DNA of 64,000 nt from positions 496,001 through 560,000 of the forward strand of contig NZ_JAJMPA010000003.1 in NCBI RefSeq assembly GCF_020991475.1. The letters run 5' to 3'. Position numbers and translations under genes: made by a program. This document shows, in pieces, positions 60,401 to 64,000 of this stretch. Each line of letters begins with the position of its first letter. Position 1 is the stretch's first letter. This DNA comes from Pedobacter sp. MC2016-14. Its GTDB lineage: Bacteria; Bacteroidota; Bacteroidia; Sphingobacteriales; Sphingobacteriaceae. Below the pieces are notes generated by a model, which worked only from the letters and a program-made list of their open reading frames with translations, did not search any database and was not told the DNA's origin.

Positions 60401-60850
60401 TTATTTGATCAAGCCAGAATTTAATTTAACTGGGCTAAGCTCGCTTTCCTGTTGCTCATCTTCCCCATATGTAATAAGAATATCTTCAGCAAAGATTTCG
60501 TTTAGATCACGATTGGCATATTTGTCACGCAATACGCTCAGCACATCTTCTGTGATGTTTATGCCTCCTCCTCTTTTTTCTCTATTCATTCTGAGCATAT
60601 CAAACGTATAAATTGGGCCCCAAGGTATTCCCCACCAGCCAAAAATTCTGGATAATCTGTTGTATTTCTTTCTATAAGTTGACGGCTTTTCTCCTGCTTT
60701 AATATAATATGGTGCAGACATCAGGCGGTATGTAAAAGCAATTGCAGAGATACAATAGCCATAAGAGATTATGCATCCTCCGGCAGACAGGCTAGTATAA
60801 AGTTGTTCAAGGCTGAGACCAGCGGTGTTGTTAATTTTATAAGTTTTCAA
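60401..60850 (-). CDS. Hypothetical protein with a conserved Cys/Trp-rich membrane motif
   Basis: 149 residues from TTG 60850; no better start is available without losing the first third. The segment IISYGYCISAIAFTYRLMSA and, later, SRIFGWWGIPWGPIYTFDML are hydrophobic and Trp-rich. I recall the phrase GWWGIPWGPIYT from a widespread small family of unknown function. The end is acidic and Glu-rich (NEIFAEDILITYGEDEQQES). Two membrane-associated helices are likely. It is the first of a possible pair with the repeat protein 28 bases downstream. The start codon is uncertain, and the function is unknown. Confidence 0.6.
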   Translation of the reverse strand: MKTYKINNTAGLSLEQLYTSLSAGGCIISYGYCISAIAFTYRLMSAPYYIKAGEKPSTYRKKYNRLSRIFGWWGIPWGPIYTFDMLRMNREKRGGGINITEDVLSVLRDKYANRDLNEIFAEDILITYGEDEQQESELSPVKLNSGLIK

Positions 60851-60990
60851 AATGCACTTGCTTTAGAACGAGAATAAGATATAATAGACCTCGCTAAAAT
60901 ACAATTTTATCATTAGCAGTTGTACAATTAGTTATTGTTATATTTAACGATATTAACAATTGATAGTTGCAATAAATACAACATAAATTT

Positions 60991-61662
60991 ATGCCAGGTT
61001 TATTAGAGCAAAACAAGAATAGAATATATTTTATAAGTGGTTTAGGCGCAGACAGAAGAGCTTTTAAAAAACTTACTTTCCCTTCTCATTTTGAATTAAT
61101 TTATCTCGATTGGATTAATCCGGTTCTTAATGAATCTTTAGAAGATTATGCTTGCAGACTGGCTGCGAGAATAGATACGTCAAGTCCTTTTTATTTAATT
61201 GGTTTATCTTTTGGTGGAATGATTTCCGTAGAGATTGCAAAACGCTTTAATCCTGTTCATACTTTTTTAATTTCCAGCACTCCGGTTTTTAATGAATTGC
61301 CCTGGTATTTTAGGTTAGCAGGAAAATTGAGTCTGCAAAAAATATTACCGCTAAACTTATTGAAGTCTAATGCGAATGCTGGTCTTAAGTTTATGGGTGC
61401 TAAGACAAGTGATGATAAAATTATGCTAAAACAACTAATTAAAGACAGTGACCCATTGTTTTTAAAATGGGCGCTAACATGCATTCTAAACTGGAGAAAT
61501 ATTGAAAGGCCAGAAAATATAACACATATACATGGAAATGATGACTACACCCTTCCAATGAGATACAATAAACCTGACGTTGTGATTAATGGCGGAGGGC
61601 ACTTCATGGTGTATAGCAATGCATATGAAATAAGTAACATAATTATGGGTAAAATTGGATGA
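60991..61662 (+). CDS. Alpha/beta hydrolase
   Basis: 223 residues. The first strand RIYFISGLGADRRAF holds the oxyanion-hole region, the nucleophile elbow is GLSFGGMIS (Ser near residue 75), the Asp is in ITHIHGNDDYTLP, and the His is in INGGGHFMVYSNA. This is a complete Ser-Asp-His set in the right order. No signal peptide, so it acts in the cytoplasm. The hydrolase fold is short, with a small cap region (PLNLLKSNANAGLKFMGAKT). It stands alone on the plus strand, with 30 bases to the acyltransferase gene downstream, so the two may be linked. The substrate, an ester or lactone, is not readable. Confidence 0.82.
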   Translation: MPGLLEQNKNRIYFISGLGADRRAFKKLTFPSHFELIYLDWINPVLNESLEDYACRLAARIDTSSPFYLIGLSFGGMISVEIAKRFNPVHTFLISSTPVFNELPWYFRLAGKLSLQKILPLNLLKSNANAGLKFMGAKTSDDKIMLKQLIKDSDPLFLKWALTCILNWRNIERPENITHIHGNDDYTLPMRYNKPDVVINGGGHFMVYSNAYEISNIIMGKIG

Positions 61663-61692
61663 TGCCTTATTATTCCTTATTCTTGGACTAAT

Positions 61693-62769
61693 ATGAGCAA
61701 ATTGAACCCTGAAATTCTAAAACCAAAACAGCATTTTGAAATACTAGATGGACTAAGAGGCTTTGCTGCGCTCGTCGTTGTTTTATTTCATTTTATGGAA
61801 TGGATATTTACCGATCCAGGCAAAAACTTTATCGGACATGGATTTTTAGCGGTAGACTTCTTTTTCTGCCTGTCAGGTTTTGTAATTGCTTATGCTTATG
61901 ATAACCGCATGGCAGAAATGGGCATCGTTGAATTTTTTAAATCCAGATTTATAAGATTGCACCCATTGGTTATTGCGGGATCAGTATTAGGCCTGCTGGC
62001 ATTTCTCTTTGACCCTTTTGGCGGGCACCCGGAATTGTATACTACCGGCAAAATCATTTTAACTTTTATTTGTTCTATTCTACTTGTTCCTTTTCCTGTT
62101 ATAGAAGACCGTGGTTTTAATCTATTCAGTTTCAATGCACCTGCATGGTCATTATTCTGGGAATACGTTGCCAATATTGTTTACGCCTTTGTATTGTATA
62201 GAATTGGTCGCAGTTTGCTGTTTTTGTTCACTGTAATATCTGCCCTGGCCGTTTGTTTTGTAGCTTACCGCTCCGGTAATTTATTGGGCGGATGGAGTGG
62301 CCCCACATTTTGGGACGGAGCTGCCCGTATTTCATATTCATTTTTAGCAGGAATGCTCATTTACCGTTCCAAATGGATTATCAAAAATAAACTGGGATTT
62401 ATTGGCCTTACTGTGTTGTTATTATTTGCATTTATCTCTCCTTCTTCAACCTGGAACTGGTTAGTTGAGCCTTTCATTGTACTGTTTTATTTCCCAGTGA
62501 TTATTGCATTGGGTGCAGGAGCCACATTAACACCAAGCCTGCAAAAACTTTGCACTTTTTCTGGTAAAATATCCTATCCCTTATATATGACACACTATGC
62601 TTTCCTCTGGATGTTTGGCAACTATTTTACTAACCACAAGCCCGACAACATGCAACTGGCAATAATTATCATCAGCGCATTAATTCTGCTACCTGCCTTT
62701 GCATATCTAATCATGGTGACATACGACATTCCATTAAGAAAATACCTGACCAATAAAAGAAAACGTTAA
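61693..62769 (+). CDS. Acyltransferase 3 family membrane protein (OafA-like)
   Basis: 358 residues with about ten membrane helices. The family motif near the start is FEILDGLRGFAALVVVLFHF, with the conserved catalytic His in VLFHF, and the Arg motif follows in FFKSRFIRLHPL. Such enzymes move acyl groups (often acetyl) to sugars of surface polysaccharides, lipids or antibiotics in the inner membrane. The acceptor is unknown. It follows the alpha/beta hydrolase by 30 bases and precedes a secreted protein gene by 17 bases on the same strand, so these may form one transcript. Confidence 0.88.
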   Translation: MSKLNPEILKPKQHFEILDGLRGFAALVVVLFHFMEWIFTDPGKNFIGHGFLAVDFFFCLSGFVIAYAYDNRMAEMGIVEFFKSRFIRLHPLVIAGSVLGLLAFLFDPFGGHPELYTTGKIILTFICSILLVPFPVIEDRGFNLFSFNAPAWSLFWEYVANIVYAFVLYRIGRSLLFLFTVISALAVCFVAYRSGNLLGGWSGPTFWDGAARISYSFLAGMLIYRSKWIIKNKLGFIGLTVLLLFAFISPSSTWNWLVEPFIVLFYFPVIIALGAGATLTPSLQKLCTFSGKISYPLYMTHYAFLWMFGNYFTNHKPDNMQLAIIIISALILLPAFAYLIMVTYDIPLRKYLTNKRKR

Positions 62770-62786
62770 TCTCAATTTAACTCCAG

Positions 62787-63500
62787 ATGAAACTCCCTAT
62801 GAAATACCTGTTTTTTTTCTTGCTAATTATTTTCAGTTCTGTAGTATCCGCCCAAAGCAAAGAGGAAAGTGCCTACAAGCAGTACCGATTTAAAATTTCT
62901 ACTCCTCCATATGGTTTGGCCAAGGTAAAATCATTGGTTGAGAAAATCCCCAATGACTCAGAATCCATTAAACTAGGCGTTAAAACCTATCAGTCCTTGA
63001 GTTTAAGAGAAAAATTCACCTACACCATGATTCATGCGGAAGACTATGCGCAGAATTGCGACATCATAGAGCCGATGCCTCAGGAGCACACCAAGATATT
63101 TGCTTATTTAGATGAACCTTTTCCAGAATATACCTGGAGCGAACGCCAACGACTGTTTTTAAATTCAAACCGGGACAGTGTGATGTCACTAATTAAAGAG
63201 TCTGTAACCAGAAGTAAAAGAATGGGATTAAACTATAAAGTAGCTTTATACACTATAAACGCCAAAGAAATGATCCCATTCATTATTTCAAATTTTCAAA
63301 ATGACCGCAAGGACATGGGATTGCTTACATTATTGTTTTTAATTATGAAAGACAATGAATATCAACCATTTTTAGCGTCAGAAAGTTATAGAAAGTTGTA
63401 TGGTGATACGGCAAGTCACAGGACATATATTCAATACAACAAGGCTAATGAAGATTTAATCATTAGCAGGGCAATGAATTTTTACCATAAAAACAAGTAG
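62787..63500 (+). CDS. Hypothetical secreted protein
   Basis: 237 residues with a signal peptide (YLFFFLLIIFSSVVSAQ, cleaved after about residue 23). The mature part is helical, with several Lys/Glu pairs (KFTYTMIHAEDYAQNCDIIE, SERQRLFLNSNRDSVMSLIK) and one Cys. No catalytic motif is evident. It lies between the acyltransferase gene (17 bases upstream) and the SUMF1-type gene, whose start codon follows its stop directly. The tight spacing implies joint translation with that gene, so it may act on or with the exported FGE-like enzyme. Confidence 0.65.
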   Translation: MKLPMKYLFFFLLIIFSSVVSAQSKEESAYKQYRFKISTPPYGLAKVKSLVEKIPNDSESIKLGVKTYQSLSLREKFTYTMIHAEDYAQNCDIIEPMPQEHTKIFAYLDEPFPEYTWSERQRLFLNSNRDSVMSLIKESVTRSKRMGLNYKVALYTINAKEMIPFIISNFQNDRKDMGLLTLLFLIMKDNEYQPFLASESYRKLYGDTASHRTYIQYNKANEDLIISRAMNFYHKNK

Positions 63501-64000
63501 GTGCGGCTGTTATTTTTACTGTTAACAATGATTTTTGTGACTCAAGTTGAGGCTCAAACAGCTAATAGAGAGATAGAAATTCCTTCGGGAAGTTACTGGG
63601 TAGGATCTAAAGGCCATTCCATTAACCCCTACAGAAAAATACAGCTGAATTCCTTTAAAATTTCTAATACCGAACTGACCAATGCTGAATTTGAAAACTT
63701 CGTTACTGCCACGAATTATATTACCGATGCGGAAAGATTAAAAAACGCTATGGTTTTTAAGGCCGGACTTCCGGAATTTAGATGGATAAATGACAGTACT
63801 GCCTATTGGAGGTACCCAAATGGCATAAGCAGGGGCGGCATTAAAGATAAAATGAACCACCCAGTAACCACCATTAGCTACAACGACATCCAGGCCTACT
63901 GTAAATGGGCTAAGGTACGCCTCCCCTCTTTCGAGGAATGGGAAGTGGCATCAAGGGCCGGAAATGGTGATGACCGATACTTTTGGGGACCAGAGAAATC
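63501..64000 (+). CDS. SUMF1/formylglycine-generating-enzyme-like protein, 3' end outside the window
   Basis: About 166 residues are visible. A GTG at 63501, directly after the preceding stop, opens with the signal LLFLLLTMIFVTQVEAQ. The following IPSGSYWVGSKGHSINPYRK, FKISNTELTNAEFENFVTAT, NHPVTTISYNDIQAYCKWAK and RLPSFEEWEVASRAG are the standard blocks of the FGE-sulfatase (SUMF1) domain. The family includes formylglycine-generating enzymes that activate sulfatases and many binding-only relatives; the catalytic Cys pair lies beyond the window, so activity cannot be judged. The start could also be an ATG at 63528. Confidence 0.8.
   Translation, partial: MRLLFLLLTMIFVTQVEAQTANREIEIPSGSYWVGSKGHSINPYRKIQLNSFKISNTELTNAEFENFVTATNYITDAERLKNAMVFKAGLPEFRWINDSTAYWRYPNGISRGGIKDKMNHPVTTISYNDIQAYCKWAKVRLPSFEEWEVASRAGNGDDRYFWGPEK

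Noticed and set aside
1..64000. Insertion sequences, prophage or integrase genes
   Set aside because: No transposase, integrase or phage structural gene was recognised on either strand.

Overview
The window looks like a chromosomal segment of a Bacteroidota bacterium, most likely a Pedobacter-like member of the Sphingobacteriaceae. The support is: two complete sigma factor/FecR/SusC/SusD loci, a type IX secretion cargo with its PorP/SprF partner, Gld-type ABC transporter genes, AT-rich DNA, and at least thirteen copies of the Bacteroidota -7 promoter box TAnnTTTG placed in front of genes. There is no rRNA and no CRISPR array. One tRNA (Pro, GGG) is present.

Layout. 1-2.9 kb: short lineage-specific genes of unknown function (a cut-off gene, a lipoprotein, a propeller-like protein, an orphan). 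3.0-8.0 kb: the best candidate for a defence locus, with an HNH nuclease gene facing a two-gene operon of a Nudix hydrolase and a 1050-residue PLD-nuclease/helicase/DUF3427 protein. 8.2-18.7 kb: ordinary mixed genes (small membrane proteins, two GNAT acetyltransferases, a DoxX-like protein, a tiny ABC system, a 3-hydroxyisobutyrate-dehydrogenase-like enzyme, DUF2784, AraC plus SDR, XRE), a histidine kinase remnant, and two very small genes at 14453 and 17823. 18.8-28.3 kb: first SusCD locus (sigma, FecR, SusC, SusD, TlpA-like, thioredoxin-like), all on the minus strand. 28.4-35.3 kb: ABC exporter, metE under a cobalamin riboswitch, Lrp, AraC, methionine aminopeptidase. 35.3-45.5 kb: second SusCD locus followed by GldA and a GldF-GldG fusion. 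45.7-50.2 kb: LytS/LytTR two-component pair, a small secreted protein, a hydrolase lipoprotein and a serine hydrolase. 50.3-54.6 kb: type IX secretion cargo and PorP/SprF. 54.6-58.4 kb: tRNA-Pro and the 5-oxoprolinase operon pxpB-pxpC-pxpA with an NRAMP-fold transporter. 58.5-64.0 kb: a propeller lipoprotein, a secreted protein made of 23-residue repeats, an alpha/beta hydrolase, an acyltransferase, a secreted protein and a cut-off formylglycine-generating-enzyme-like gene.

How the genes work together. The SusCD loci follow the usual cell-surface signalling plan: SusC with an N-terminal STN domain signals through FecR to an ECF sigma factor. Both FecR-SusC gaps hold a stem-loop. The Nudix gene overlaps the helicase gene by 11 bases, so the two are translated together. 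The pxp genes and transporter are 2-7 bases apart and form one unit for 5-oxoproline use, directly behind tRNA-Pro. metE is expected to be shut off when cobalamin is available. All functional calls rest on motif reading of the sequence and recall of families; no database search was run.
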